DNA of 64,000 nt, taken from positions 186,001 to 250,000 of the forward strand of contig CAQTYU010000001.1 of the NCBI GenBank assembly GCA_948890655.1, in the 5' to 3' direction. The position numbers were made by a program, and so were the translations under genes. A model generated the notes under the pieces. That model was not told where the DNA came from, searched no databases, and was given only the letters and a program-made list of their open reading frames with translations. Numbering within the stretch: the stretch's first letter is position 1; every line of letters starts with the position of its first letter. This DNA comes from Christensenellaceae bacterium. Its GTDB lineage: Bacteria > Bacillota > Clostridia > Christensenellales > Borkfalkiaceae. This document shows, in pieces, positions 33,051 to 41,827 of this stretch.

Positions 33051-35360
33051 TTACAGTCCTATAATGGCGGTCTTGAATACGTCCGACACTTCCGTTACGG
33101 GAATGAAATTCAGCTTTTCACGGATATTTTCGGGTATCTCTTCCAAGTCCTTTTGGTTATCGGCGGGAATTATAATATCTTTTACGCCTATTCTGTACGC
33201 GGCAAGCGCCTTTTCCTTTAAGCCGCCTATGGGCAGAACTTTGCCGCGAAGCGTGATTTCGCCAGTCATTGCAACCGACTTTTTAACGGGCTTTTTGGTG
33301 AACGCCGAAAGTATGGCGGTCGCCATGGTTATGCCCGCGCTGGGTCCGTCCTTGGGGGTTGCGCCCTCGGGAACGTGAACGTGTACGTCGGTGGTTTCAA
33401 AAATACCGTTGTCCAGACCGTAGCTTGCGCTGTTGGAGCGTATATAGCTTATCGCCGCTCTTGCGCTCTCCTTCATAACGTCGCCGAGCTTGCCGGTAAG
33501 CAAAATGTCGCCCTTACCTTGCATTGCGGAGACTTCTATCGTGAGAGTAGTGCCACCTACCGCTGTCCAGGCAAGCCCCGTCGCCGCGCCTATCTCGTCG
33601 CTGCCTAAGCTTTTATCCTCTTCAAAGCGCCTTGCGCCGAGATAATTTTGAAGGTTGGATTTTGTAACTTTAAAAATATCTTCGCTGCCCTCGGCGTATC
33701 TTACGGCGGCTTTACGGCAAACGGCGTCAATCTTGCGCTCTAAATTTCTTACGCCCGCCTCCATAGTGTAGCCTGAAATTATATCGTCCAAAGCGTCGTC
33801 GTCAAAGGAAATTTGCCCCTCTTTAAGTCCGTTCGCCGCGCTTTTTTTAGGGATTAAATAGCGCTTTGCAATCTCGCGCTTTTCTTCCTGCGTGTAGCCC
33901 GAAAGCTCGATTAATTCCATTCTGTCAAGGAGGGGACGGGGTATGCCGTCAAGACCGTTAGCCGTGGTTATGAAAAGCACCTTGCTTAAATCGTAGGGAA
34001 CTTCCAGATACCTGTCTCGGAAGGTGGCGTTTTGGGCTGGGTCCAAAACCTCCAAAAGCGCGCTTGCGGGGTCGCCGCGCATATCCGAAGAGAGCTTGTC
34101 AATCTCGTCCAAAAGGAAAACGGGGTTTGTTGATTCCGCCTGCTTTACGCCGTTAATAATTCTTCCCGGCATAGCGCCTATATACGTCTTTCTGTGTCCG
34201 CGGATTTCCGATTCATCCTTTACGCCGCCCAGACTCATTCTTACGAACTTTCTGCCGAGGGCGCGCGCAACCGACGTCGCAATAGAGGTTTTTCCCACCC
34301 CAGGAGGACCTACGAGGCACAAAATGGGCGCGTTGAGCCCGTCAGTGAGTTTAAGTACCGCGAGATACTCGGTTATCCTTTCCTTGATTTTTTCAAGACC
34401 GTAGTGGTCTTCGTTCAGAATTTTAACGGCGTCCTGTAAGTTTTCGGTATCGGCGGTCTTTTCCTTCCACGGGAGGTCTAAAAGCCAATCCAAATACGTC
34501 CTTAAAACGTTGTAGTCAGGCGAAGAGGTCTGCATTTTGTCCATTCTCGAAAGCTCCTTTAAAGCCTTCTTCTCCACCTCTTCGGGCATACCCTTTTCCT
34601 TTATGCGCCGTTCAAGCTCTTCCTTTTCTTCCTCGTCGTCGCCGAGCTCGGTATGGATAGCCCTGAGCTGTTCCCTCAGGTAATACTCCCTTTGGTTCTT
34701 CTCGATATTCTGGCGGACCATTGAGTTTATCTTGCGCTCCAAACGGGAAATTTCAAGCTCGTCGTTTAAAATTTTGTCTATCGTGCGGAGTCTGTCCGTC
34801 ACACGCTCGCACTCCAGAATCTGCTGCTTGGTTTCAAGCTTTATATTGAGGTTGTGCGCCGCGATATTTACGAATTCATCCGTATCGCCGCACTTATCGA
34901 GCGCGGATATAACGTCCTTTGAAATGCGCGAATCCGTCATCGATATGTCGCGCATAACGTTTTTAGCCGTGCGGAAATACGCCTCTTCCAAGGCTTCTTC
35001 GCCGTGAACGGGCTTTATCTCGTCCACCTCTGCGGAGAACGCTCCGTCTTTAAGGTCGATGACGCGGACAGCCGCGCGGTACAAGCCCTGCACGGTTATT
35101 CTTATATTGTTTGCGGGAAGTCGCGTGACCTGCTTGAGCTGGGCGACCGTTCCCACCGTATACATATCGTCGAAAGATACTTCGGTAAGTTCCGCGTTTT
35201 TCTGCGCGCAAAGAAACATACGGGAGTCGCCTTCCGTCGCCTTTTTCACCGCCGTGAGAGAAACTATTCTGCCCACGTCGAAGCTTACGGTCGTATCGGG
35301 AAACACCACTCTGCCCCGTAAAGGCACTACGGGCAGGATTTCTGTTTTACTTCTTGACAT
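33051..35360 (-). CDS. lonA: ATP-dependent Lon protease
   Basis: 769 residues. N-terminal substrate-binding domain and coiled coil to about 300; AAA+ module with Walker A GPPGVGKTS near 353 and Walker B FLLDEIDKL; C-terminal protease with the Ser in KDGPSAG and the Lys in GGLKEKALAAYR of the Ser-Lys dyad. It degrades misfolded and regulatory proteins in the cytosol. ATG 35360 has GAGGAGG 7 nt upstream; the longer frame to 35375 runs into the leader hairpin. The leader is a full structured family D element, nearly the same as that of clpX. Confidence 0.97.
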   Translation of the reverse strand: MSRSKTEILPVVPLRGRVVFPDTTVSFDVGRIVSLTAVKKATEGDSRMFLCAQKNAELTEVSFDDMYTVGTVAQLKQVTRLPANNIRITVQGLYRAAVRVIDLKDGAFSAEVDEIKPVHGEEALEEAYFRTAKNVMRDISMTDSRISKDVISALDKCGDTDEFVNIAAHNLNIKLETKQQILECERVTDRLRTIDKILNDELEISRLERKINSMVRQNIEKNQREYYLREQLRAIHTELGDDEEEKEELERRIKEKGMPEEVEKKALKELSRMDKMQTSSPDYNVLRTYLDWLLDLPWKEKTADTENLQDAVKILNEDHYGLEKIKERITEYLAVLKLTDGLNAPILCLVGPPGVGKTSIATSVARALGRKFVRMSLGGVKDESEIRGHRKTYIGAMPGRIINGVKQAESTNPVFLLDEIDKLSSDMRGDPASALLEVLDPAQNATFRDRYLEVPYDLSKVLFITTANGLDGIPRPLLDRMELIELSGYTQEEKREIAKRYLIPKKSAANGLKEGQISFDDDALDDIISGYTMEAGVRNLERKIDAVCRKAAVRYAEGSEDIFKVTKSNLQNYLGARRFEEDKSLGSDEIGAATGLAWTAVGGTTLTIEVSAMQGKGDILLTGKLGDVMKESARAAISYIRSNSASYGLDNGIFETTDVHVHVPEGATPKDGPSAGITMATAILSAFTKKPVKKSVAMTGEITLRGKVLPIGGLKEKALAAYRIGVKDIIIPADNQKDLEEIPENIREKLNFIPVTEVSDVFKTAIIGL

Positions 35361-35371
35361 AACTTTCCTCC

Positions 35372-35551
35372 TCATAAAAACTTTATTCTATTTTGAGAAT
35401 AAAGTTTTTCGTGATTTTTAGCGGCTCTGCCGCTCTTTACGCGATTTTTAAGGACACACAGGCGTATAATCGCGTAAATTCACACCGCTGAGGCGCTTAC
35501 GCACAAATTGAGTGCGCTAACCAAAAAGCGCGGTTTTTGGTTGCGCCGTTT
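35372..35551 (-). ncRNA. Structured 5' leader, family D, lonA copy
   Basis: RNA sense: AACGGCGC; hairpin 1 AACCAAAAA/TTTTTGGTT with loop CCGCGC; linker GCACTCAATTTG; stem 3 TTTACGCGAT/ATCGCGTAAA closing TATACGCCTGTGTGTCC; stem 4 AGCGGC AGA GCCGCT; terminal hairpin AAAACTTTATTC/GAATAAAGTTTT (35377-35408) with loop TCAAAATA; then the lonA ribosome-binding site. About 90% identical to the clpX copy, with differences in stem 3 that keep pairing. Confidence 0.82.
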
Positions 35552-35590
35552 ATTATTTAAAATTACGGCTAATAAATCTTAATATTCAGT

Positions 35591-35619
35591 GCGCGGGCAA
35601 AATTAAATTTTGCCCGCGC
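35591..35619 (-). terminator. Terminator-like hairpin after clpX
   Basis: GCGCGGGCAAAATT pairs with AATTTTGCCCGCGC. The flanks (AACGGC before and GCACTGAAT after in minus sense) match the first hairpin of the family D element, so it may be a further fragment of that family used as a terminator. Confidence 0.55.
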
Positions 35620-35643
35620 CGTTAGTATCTTTAATTACCATAT

Positions 35644-36861
35644 TTACGCCGAATAGACGATTTTCGGTTCGGCTTTGTCCGTTACGCATTCCCTCGTGAC
35701 GATAACTTCCTTTATATTCTTTTCCGAAGGAAGCTTATACATAACCGAAGTCATAAAGCTTTCTATTATGGTGCGCAAGCCGCGCGCGCCCGTCTTTAAA
35801 CGGATTGCCGTGTTCGCAATCTCGCGCACTGCGCCGTCCTCTACCGTTAGCTTTACCCCGTCCATTGCAATAAGCTTTTGGTACTGCTTTATAATTGCGT
35901 TTTTAGGCTGGGTTAAAATGTTTACGAGCGCATCCTCGTTCAAGGGGTGCAAGCTTACCACGATGGGAATTCTGCCGACAAACTCGGGAATGAGACCGAA
36001 CTTGGTTAAATCCTGCGGCTTAACGTCCGAAAGCATATCGTAAACGTTGTCGTCGGTGGTCTTTACTGTGCCGCCGAAGCCCAAAGAGGTGTTGTCCTTG
36101 CGCTTTTGCACTATCTTGTCAAGCCCGACGAACGCGCCGCCGCAGATAAACAGAATATTGGTGGTGTCTATTCTGAGACACTCCTGCTGGGGATGCTTTC
36201 TTCCGCCCTGCGGAGGAACGCTTGCAACCGTACTCTCTATTATTTTCAATAACGCCTGCTGAACGCCCTCGCCCGAAACGTCGCGGGTGATGGATACGTT
36301 TTCTCCCTTTCTTGCGATTTTATCGATTTCATCGATATAGATGATTCCGCGCTGCGCCTTCTGAATGTCGTAATCGGCGTTCTGGATAAGTTTTAACAGG
36401 ATGTTTTCAACGTCCTCGCCTACGTAGCCCGCCTCGGTCAACGTGGTGGCGTCCGAAGACGCGAAAGGCACGTTTAAAATCTTTGCAAGCGTTCTTGCAA
36501 GCAAAGTTTTGCCGCAGCCCGTAGGGCCTAAAAGAAGAATGTTCGATTTCTCGATTTCCACGTCCTTGTCGCCCACGTCCTTTAAAAGGTTGTTTATACG
36601 CTTATAGTGGTTGTACACCGCAACGGAAAGAACTTTCTTCGCCTCGTGCTGACCGACGATGTATTTATCAAGCTCTTCTTTTATCTCGGCAGGAGTCTTT
36701 AAGGGAACCTGAACGTCCGCTTCTTCGTCCGATTCCTTTATCATATCTCCGCAAATGAGAATACATTCGTCGCAGATATGCGCGCCGTCGTTGCCGCGTA
36801 TGAGCCTTTTAACCAAATCTTCAGTTTTTCCGCAAAATGAACAATGCTTTTGCTCTTTCAA
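35644..36861 (-). CDS. clpX: ClpX, ATPase subunit of Clp protease
   Basis: 405 residues. N-terminal C4 zinc-binding domain with Cys7, Cys10, Cys30 and Cys33; AAA+ domain with Walker A LLGPTGCGKT near residue 110, Walker B GIIYIDEIDK; the IGF-type loop for ClpP docking should lie near LGFGG at about 265. It unfolds tagged proteins and feeds ClpP. It is separated from clpP by about 340 nt that hold a family C repeat and a family D leader, so it is probably expressed from its own start rather than by read-through only. AGGAGG precedes the ATG. Confidence 0.97.
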   Translation of the reverse strand: MKEQKHCSFCGKTEDLVKRLIRGNDGAHICDECILICGDMIKESDEEADVQVPLKTPAEIKEELDKYIVGQHEAKKVLSVAVYNHYKRINNLLKDVGDKDVEIEKSNILLLGPTGCGKTLLARTLAKILNVPFASSDATTLTEAGYVGEDVENILLKLIQNADYDIQKAQRGIIYIDEIDKIARKGENVSITRDVSGEGVQQALLKIIESTVASVPPQGGRKHPQQECLRIDTTNILFICGGAFVGLDKIVQKRKDNTSLGFGGTVKTTDDNVYDMLSDVKPQDLTKFGLIPEFVGRIPIVVSLHPLNEDALVNILTQPKNAIIKQYQKLIAMDGVKLTVEDGAVREIANTAIRLKTGARGLRTIIESFMTSVMYKLPSEKNIKEVIVTRECVTDKAEPKIVYSA

Positions 36862-36871
36862 AATTCCTCCT

Positions 36872-37051
36872 TCACGAAAACTTCATTCTATTCTGCGAAT
36901 AAAGTTCTTCGTGATTTTTAGCGGCTCTGCCGCTCTTTGCACGATTTTTAAGGACACACAGGCGTATAATCGCACAAATTCACACCGCTGAGGCGCTTAC
37001 GCACAAATTGAGTGCGCTAACCAAAAAGTGTGATTTTTGCTTGCGCCGTTT
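36872..37051 (-). ncRNA. Structured 5' leader, family D, clpX copy
   Basis: Same order as the lonA copy. Stem 3 is TTTGTGCGAT/ATCGTGCAAA: relative to lonA one A-U pair became G-C on both sides and two neighbours became G-U. The terminal hairpin (GAACTTTATTC with GAATGAAGTTTTC, loop GCAGAATA) keeps pairing through G-U. Hairpin 1 has one mismatch (AAGCAAAAA against TTTTTGGTT). It ends against the clpX ribosome-binding site. Confidence 0.8.
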
Positions 37052-37079
37052 ATTATTTAAAATTGCGGGAGCTACCCGT

Positions 37080-37196
37080 CTAAAACGCAGAGATATGGTG
37101 CAATACAAGGCGCGCGAGGGAAACCCGAAGGAGTTCACTATACCGTAAATAACTGAGGGTTGCCACAGCGCAACGCCGTAGAAAGCCATATATATG
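37080..37196. repeat. Repeat family C copy between clpP and clpX
   Basis: Blocks AATACAAGGCGCGCGAGGG, AACCCGAAGGAGTTCAC, GTAAATAACTGAGGGTTGCC, ACAGCGCAACGCCGTAG. It lies directly upstream of the clpX family D leader. Confidence 0.65.
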
Positions 37197-37200
37197 CGTT

Positions 37201-37797
37201 TTAACGCTTGTAGAAGACTTTGTCGATAAGCCCATACTCCTGCGCTTCCTGCGCAGACAGATAATTGTCCCTGTCGGTATCCTTTTCAATCTGTTCGAGG
37301 GGTCTGCCGGAGTTTCGGGACAATATCGTGTTTAACTTGTGCCTCGTTTTTAATATGTGCTCCGCGGCGATTTTTATATCGCTTGCCTGACCCTGCGCGC
37401 CGCCGAGGGGCTGATGAATCATAATCTCGCTGTTGGGTAGCGCATAGCGTTTACCCTTCTGACCGCTTGACAGGAGAAACGCGCCCATAGACGCCGCCAT
37501 ACCTATACAGATAGTGGAAACGTCGCACTTGACATAGTTCATCGTATCGTAAATCGCAAGCCCTGCGGAAACCGAGCCGCCGGGACTGTTGATGTACAGA
37601 GAAATGTCCTTGGAAGGGTCCTTGGCTTCGAGATAGATGAGCTGCGCGACAACGGTGTTAGCAACCGCGTCGTCAATCTCTCCGCTTAAAAATATTATTC
37701 TGTCCTCTAAAAGACGACTGTAAATGTCGTAAGAACGCTCCCCGCGGGAGGTCTGTTCAACGATATAAGGAACTAACGCGTTTTTTTCTTTAAGCAT
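37201..37797 (-). CDS. clpP: ClpP, proteolytic subunit of Clp protease
   Basis: 198-residue serine peptidase that forms the double-heptamer chamber. Catalytic Ser103 in GMAASMGAFLL and His128 in MIHQPLGG, with the aspartate in the KDTDRDNYLS segment near residue 175. The N-terminus VPYIVEQTSRGERSYDIYSRLL is typical. GGAGC precedes the ATG; only 20 nt separate it from the tig stop, so tig-clpP form an operon. Confidence 0.98.
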   Translation of the reverse strand: MLKEKNALVPYIVEQTSRGERSYDIYSRLLEDRIIFLSGEIDDAVANTVVAQLIYLEAKDPSKDISLYINSPGGSVSAGLAIYDTMNYVKCDVSTICIGMAASMGAFLLSSGQKGKRYALPNSEIMIHQPLGGAQGQASDIKIAAEHILKTRHKLNTILSRNSGRPLEQIEKDTDRDNYLSAQEAQEYGLIDKVFYKR

Positions 37798-37817
37798 TTA
37801 AATTGCTCCTTTTTTTA

Positions 37818-39269
37818 TTAATCTTTCTTTGCCGCGGGCTTCTTTGCGGTTGCCGATTTAGCCGAAGACGACTTTGCCGCAGTTTTTGCAGCAGGCTTTT
37901 CATCCGCGGATTTAGCCGCAGGTTTAGCCGCAGGCTTCTTTGCGGCGGGCTTCTTTGCGGCGGATTTCTTTTCGTCCGAGTACAACTCGTTGTTTGCCGA
38001 AAGGAAGTCAAACAGTTTGGTTATTACCAAATCGTTCTTAATATAATCAAGCTGACGGGGGTCAATCGTCTTTTTGTATTCTTCCGCCGTCTTTTCAACC
38101 GATTTAGCCTGTTCGGCAATCTTTGCGTCGACCTCTTTATCGGAAACCGTTATGTTCTCGCTTTTTATAATCTTTTCGATAACGAGCTGTTGGAGAACGC
38201 GGGGCTGTGCCTGCGACGTGAACTGCGCGCGGAACTCCTGCATAGTCTGACCGAGGTATTTGATGTAATCTTCAAGCTTGATGCCCTGATACATAAGGCG
38301 GTAAGAAAAGTCCTGAACCATTCTGTCGATTTCGCTTTCGATCATCGCCTGGGGAATTTCCGCCTTGGCGTGCTTTGAAATTTCGTCGACGATGCTGTTC
38401 TCGGTTTCGTCGCGGGAACGGTTTTCCGCCTGCTTTAAAAGCTTTTCGCGGGTCTTGTTCTTATAGCCTTCAACGTTCTCCGCGCCTGCGTGAGTCTTGA
38501 CGTACTCGTCGGTAAGCTCGGGAAGCTGCTTGCCGGTAATCTTATTGAGCTTAATTGCAAACACGGCTTCCTTTCCCTTTAAATTGTCAGCCTGATAATT
38601 TTCGGGGAACGTTACGGTGATTTCTTTGTTATCGCCGACTTTCATACCGACGACCTGCTCTTCAAAGCCAGGAATGAAGCTGCCGCTGCCGAGAACCAAA
38701 TCGTAGTCCTCTGCGGTGCCGCCCGCGAACTTCTCGCCGTCAACAGAACCCGAAAAGTCGATGTTTACGGTATCGCCGTTCCGGCAAGCGCGGTCTTTAA
38801 CGTCGATATCGGTTGCATTGCGCTCCAAAAGCTTTTTGACTTCGGCGTCAACGTCCGCGTCGGTTACATTATACTCATACTTTTTGATTTTTAAACCCGT
38901 ATAAGCGTCGATAGTTACGTCGGGCTTGACGGGAACGATTGCCGCGAGGGTTACGCCCTTGCCGTCCGTCATATCCTCAACCGACAGGTCGGGCTCGCCG
39001 ACGGCGGTGAAGTTTGACTTCTCCTTTTCGAGAATCGCGGGATAGTGCCGGGAATATAAGAGGTTGAACGCCTCTTCGTAGAACAGTCCCTTGCCGTAAT
39101 AGTTTTCAAGAACGGGTTGGGGAGCTTTGCCCTTTCTGAACCCGGGAACGGTATATTTACCGCGCGTTTTCAAGTACGCTTTGGAAATTGCTTCCTTCCA
39201 TTCCTCTTCCGTGAAAGAGATGGTAAGTTTGACCGTGCTTTTTTCTCCGACTGACTGTGTGTATTTCAT
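37818..39269 (-). CDS. tig: Trigger factor
   Basis: Ribosome-bound chaperone and peptidyl-prolyl isomerase. N-terminal ribosome-binding domain with a GFRKGKAP signature near residues 43-50 (the family's loop GFRxGxxP), FKBP-like domain near 150-240 (GDTVNIDFSGSVDG), and helical C-terminal arms. The last ~45 residues are an unusual low-complexity tail of AAKKPAAKKPAAKPAAK type, rich in Ala, Lys, Pro and Ser, absent from standard trigger factor. 483 residues against a usual 430 or so. TAGGAG before the ATG. First gene of tig-clpP. Confidence 0.96.
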   Translation of the reverse strand: MKYTQSVGEKSTVKLTISFTEEEWKEAISKAYLKTRGKYTVPGFRKGKAPQPVLENYYGKGLFYEEAFNLLYSRHYPAILEKEKSNFTAVGEPDLSVEDMTDGKGVTLAAIVPVKPDVTIDAYTGLKIKKYEYNVTDADVDAEVKKLLERNATDIDVKDRACRNGDTVNIDFSGSVDGEKFAGGTAEDYDLVLGSGSFIPGFEEQVVGMKVGDNKEITVTFPENYQADNLKGKEAVFAIKLNKITGKQLPELTDEYVKTHAGAENVEGYKNKTREKLLKQAENRSRDETENSIVDEISKHAKAEIPQAMIESEIDRMVQDFSYRLMYQGIKLEDYIKYLGQTMQEFRAQFTSQAQPRVLQQLVIEKIIKSENITVSDKEVDAKIAEQAKSVEKTAEEYKKTIDPRQLDYIKNDLVITKLFDFLSANNELYSDEKKSAAKKPAAKKPAAKPAAKSADEKPAAKTAAKSSSAKSATAKKPAAKKD

Positions 39270-39393
39270 TTTTTACTCCTAAAATATGTAATTTTTTAAA
39301 TTAGTGCAAACCATATTTTAACACAATTTTATAATTTTGAAAAGCGATTTAATGGGCAAATTCAATAAATTTGCGACGGTCCGACGACCTTAA

Positions 39394-39422
39394 TTGACAC
39401 CCTGCATTTTTTGGGTTATAAT
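39394..39422 (+). promoter_or_regulatory. Consensus promoter of rqcH
   Basis: TTGACA at 39394-39399, 17-nt spacer, TATAAT at 39417-39422, followed by AAGGAGG at 39440-39446. Confidence 0.85.
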
Positions 39423-39454
39423 GTTTTACGATCTTCGCCAAGGAGGTTTTCTTT

Positions 39455-41122
39455 ATGCCGCAGGATGCGTTCACCATGAAATTTATAGCAAAAGAATTGG
39501 AAATCCTGCTTACGGGCGGAAAAATTTCCAGAATAACCCAGCAAAGCAAAGATTTGCTTACTTTTATTATATACACCCGAAAGGGCACGGTTAAACTTGA
39601 AATTTGCCTTTCCGCCAATGGTTGCAGAATAAACCTTACCGAAGCGGACGCACCCGCGCCCAAGGTTGCGCCCGGCTTTTGCATGCTTTTAAGAAAGCAT
39701 TTGCAGAACGCAGAGATAACGCGAGTCGGGCAAATCGAGGACGAGAGGATAGTTTATTTCGACTTTGACTGCACGTCCGAATTCGAGCTCACGAAAATGA
39801 CGCTATACGCCGAACTTATGGGCAAATACTCCAACGCCGTATTGGTGCGGGACGGTGTTATCGTAGGCGCGTTGAAAACGACGGCGATCGGCGAAAACAC
39901 GAAACGCCTGCTGTTTACAGGCGCAAAATATACCCCTCCCGAACCGCAAGATAAATATTCCCCCCGTAATATGGCGCAAATAACGCATATTTTTGACAAC
40001 GCGGACGGGGACAGGGCAAAGATAATTTCGGATAAAGTAAAGGGCGTTTCCTTCGCCACTGCGATTGAAATCGTAGAAAAATACGGGGAAAATCTTATGG
40101 GAAAGGACGTTTACGGCTATTTGAACGACGAAAATACCGCCCCTTGCGTGACCTACGCGGACGGAAAGCCGAGCGACTTTAAGGTGCGCTCTTCCTACCC
40201 CGCGCAACGGGCGTACTGTACGGTTTTGGAGGCGCAGACCGCCTACTATGCCGCAGTTAACGAAAAAAAGGGCTTTGACGACAAGGTTAGAAAATTGACT
40301 TCCGCCCTCTCATCCGCAATCAAAAAACAGGAAAAGCGGCTTGCCGTTGCGGAACAAAAACTGCTTGATTGCCGCGATATGGAAACGGTGAAGCTGAAGG
40401 GCGAGCTAATTACCGCTAATCTGTACGCGCTAAAACGCGGAACGGACGGATTCGAGGCGGTGAATTATTACGACGAGAACGGCGGAAAGATTAAAATTAC
40501 GCTGGACAGGTCGCTTTCTCCCGCCGATAACGCGCAAAAATACTACAGACGGTACGCAAAATTGAAGCGTACCGCCGTAAGCGTTACTGAACAGAAACGG
40601 GAAACCGAAGAACGGTTGGAATATTTAAACAGCATTCAATCCCACGTGCGGTTTGCGGAAAACTTGTGTGACCTTGCGGAAACCGAGGAAGAGCTTAAAG
40701 GTTTGGGGCTTTTGCCTGCGGAGAAAGCAAGCAAGAAAAAAACGGAGCAAAACTTGCCTTATCGGGCATATATATCGGGGGGAATGAAGATTTTGGCGGG
40801 AAGAAACAACGTGCAGAACGACCGCCTTTTAAAAAGTATTTCCCGCGATGACATCTGGCTGCACACGCAGGGCTACCACTCCTCCCACGTTGCAATTTTA
40901 TGCGCGGGAAAGCCCGTACCCGACGAAGCGCTGAAAGCTGCTGCGGAAATTTGCGCGTACTATTCGGACGGGCGCGGGGGCGTTAAAGTCCCCGTAGATT
41001 ATACCAAGAGGGCGTTCGTTAAAAAACCGCCGAAGTCAAATACCGGCTTTGTGATTTATACGGATTTTAAGACTGTTTTGGTCACGCCCAACGCGCACGA
41101 TGAATTGAGGCAGGAATTATGA
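39455..41122 (+). CDS. rqcH: RqcH, NFACT-family ribosome quality-control protein
   Basis: 555 residues. N-terminal NFACT-N domain (MPQDAFTMKFIAKELEILLTGGKISRI), HhH segment near 180-200, two long coiled coils (about 265-300 and 365-410), and the C-terminal NFACT-R/DUF814 domain with the block DDIWLHTQGYHSSHVAI near 465-480. In B. subtilis RqcH binds stalled 50S subunits and adds C-terminal alanine tails that mark nascent chains for degradation, in part by ClpXP; the clp/lon cluster lies next door in divergent direction. The consensus promoter and AAGGAGG support the start. It overlaps the next gene by 4 nt. Confidence 0.93.
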   Translation: MPQDAFTMKFIAKELEILLTGGKISRITQQSKDLLTFIIYTRKGTVKLEICLSANGCRINLTEADAPAPKVAPGFCMLLRKHLQNAEITRVGQIEDERIVYFDFDCTSEFELTKMTLYAELMGKYSNAVLVRDGVIVGALKTTAIGENTKRLLFTGAKYTPPEPQDKYSPRNMAQITHIFDNADGDRAKIISDKVKGVSFATAIEIVEKYGENLMGKDVYGYLNDENTAPCVTYADGKPSDFKVRSSYPAQRAYCTVLEAQTAYYAAVNEKKGFDDKVRKLTSALSSAIKKQEKRLAVAEQKLLDCRDMETVKLKGELITANLYALKRGTDGFEAVNYYDENGGKIKITLDRSLSPADNAQKYYRRYAKLKRTAVSVTEQKRETEERLEYLNSIQSHVRFAENLCDLAETEEELKGLGLLPAEKASKKKTEQNLPYRAYISGGMKILAGRNNVQNDRLLKSISRDDIWLHTQGYHSSHVAILCAGKPVPDEALKAAAEICAYYSDGRGGVKVPVDYTKRAFVKKPPKSNTGFVIYTDFKTVLVTPNAHDELRQEL

Positions 41123-41421
41123 AAGAGAAAAAAGAAGCTGCTGAAGCAGAAGTTAAAAGCACCTCGAAAACCTATTTTTATATTGCGATCGCGCTATGCG
41201 TACTTTCCGCGGTTGCGTTCGGTCTGAGCTTCAGTTTTATGGGGATTTACGCGCTTATTGCAAGCCTTATTTTAGAGCTTTGCGCCCTCTCCTTTTGCGT
41301 TACGCAGAAAAAAAAGAACAACTTCCCCGCGCTTAAAATCGCGTTTATTGCGGCATACGTTCTGCTTGCATTAAGCGGTCTGCTGTTTATAGGCGGGCTG
41401 ATTTACTCCGCTGCGGTATAA
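41119..41421 (+). CDS. Small membrane protein coupled to rqcH
   Basis: 100 residues: a charged N-terminus (MKEKKEAAEAEVKSTSK), then three membrane helices at about 19-38, 40-60 and 73-95. ATGA overlap with the rqcH stop indicates translational coupling. Not recognised. Confidence 0.75.
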   Translation: MKEKKEAAEAEVKSTSKTYFYIAIALCVLSAVAFGLSFSFMGIYALIASLILELCALSFCVTQKKKNNFPALKIAFIAAYVLLALSGLLFIGGLIYSAAV

Positions 41422-41452
41422 AAAACAAGAAATTTTGCCATTATTAATTGTG

Positions 41453-41827
41453 ATGGACAGAATTTGCTTTGCAGTACTTGAAAAAATATGTTCGCTTGCG
41501 GCGGTCGGCAGGTTCGTCGTGTTTTCGGAGGAAGAACTTTTCGACGCGTTCCCCGACGGAGAAAAGAGAAACGAAGCCGTTTTACATGGCGCACTGAAAA
41601 CTCTGAAGGAATATGGATTTATAGACCTTAAGTATTCAAGCGGAAACTTGTACTGCATAGCACCCTTAAAAAAGTACGAGCCCGCGCCAACGCCTGAAAA
41701 AGAAGAGATAATTATCGAAGAAAAAACGCCGAAACCGCAACATATATCGGGGGCAATCTTCTTTCCGGCATTCTTGGGCGGAGCGTTGGGAAGCCTTATA
41801 GTTTCCCTTATATTCGCGTTCGTTTAG
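41453..41827 (+). CDS. Winged-helix-like membrane-anchored small protein 1
   Basis: 124 residues from ATG 41453; an upstream TTG at 41435 is possible and no good ribosome-binding site is seen for either. The N-terminal ~75 residues have a winged-helix pattern (AVLEKICSLAAVGRFVVFSEEELFDAF ... ALKTLKEYGFIDLKYSSGNLYCI), then a Pro/Glu-rich linker (EPAPTPEKEEIIIEE) and one C-terminal membrane helix. The next gene has the same plan. Function unknown; part of the rqcH unit by spacing. Confidence 0.65.
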   Translation: MDRICFAVLEKICSLAAVGRFVVFSEEELFDAFPDGEKRNEAVLHGALKTLKEYGFIDLKYSSGNLYCIAPLKKYEPAPTPEKEEIIIEEKTPKPQHISGAIFFPAFLGGALGSLIVSLIFAFV

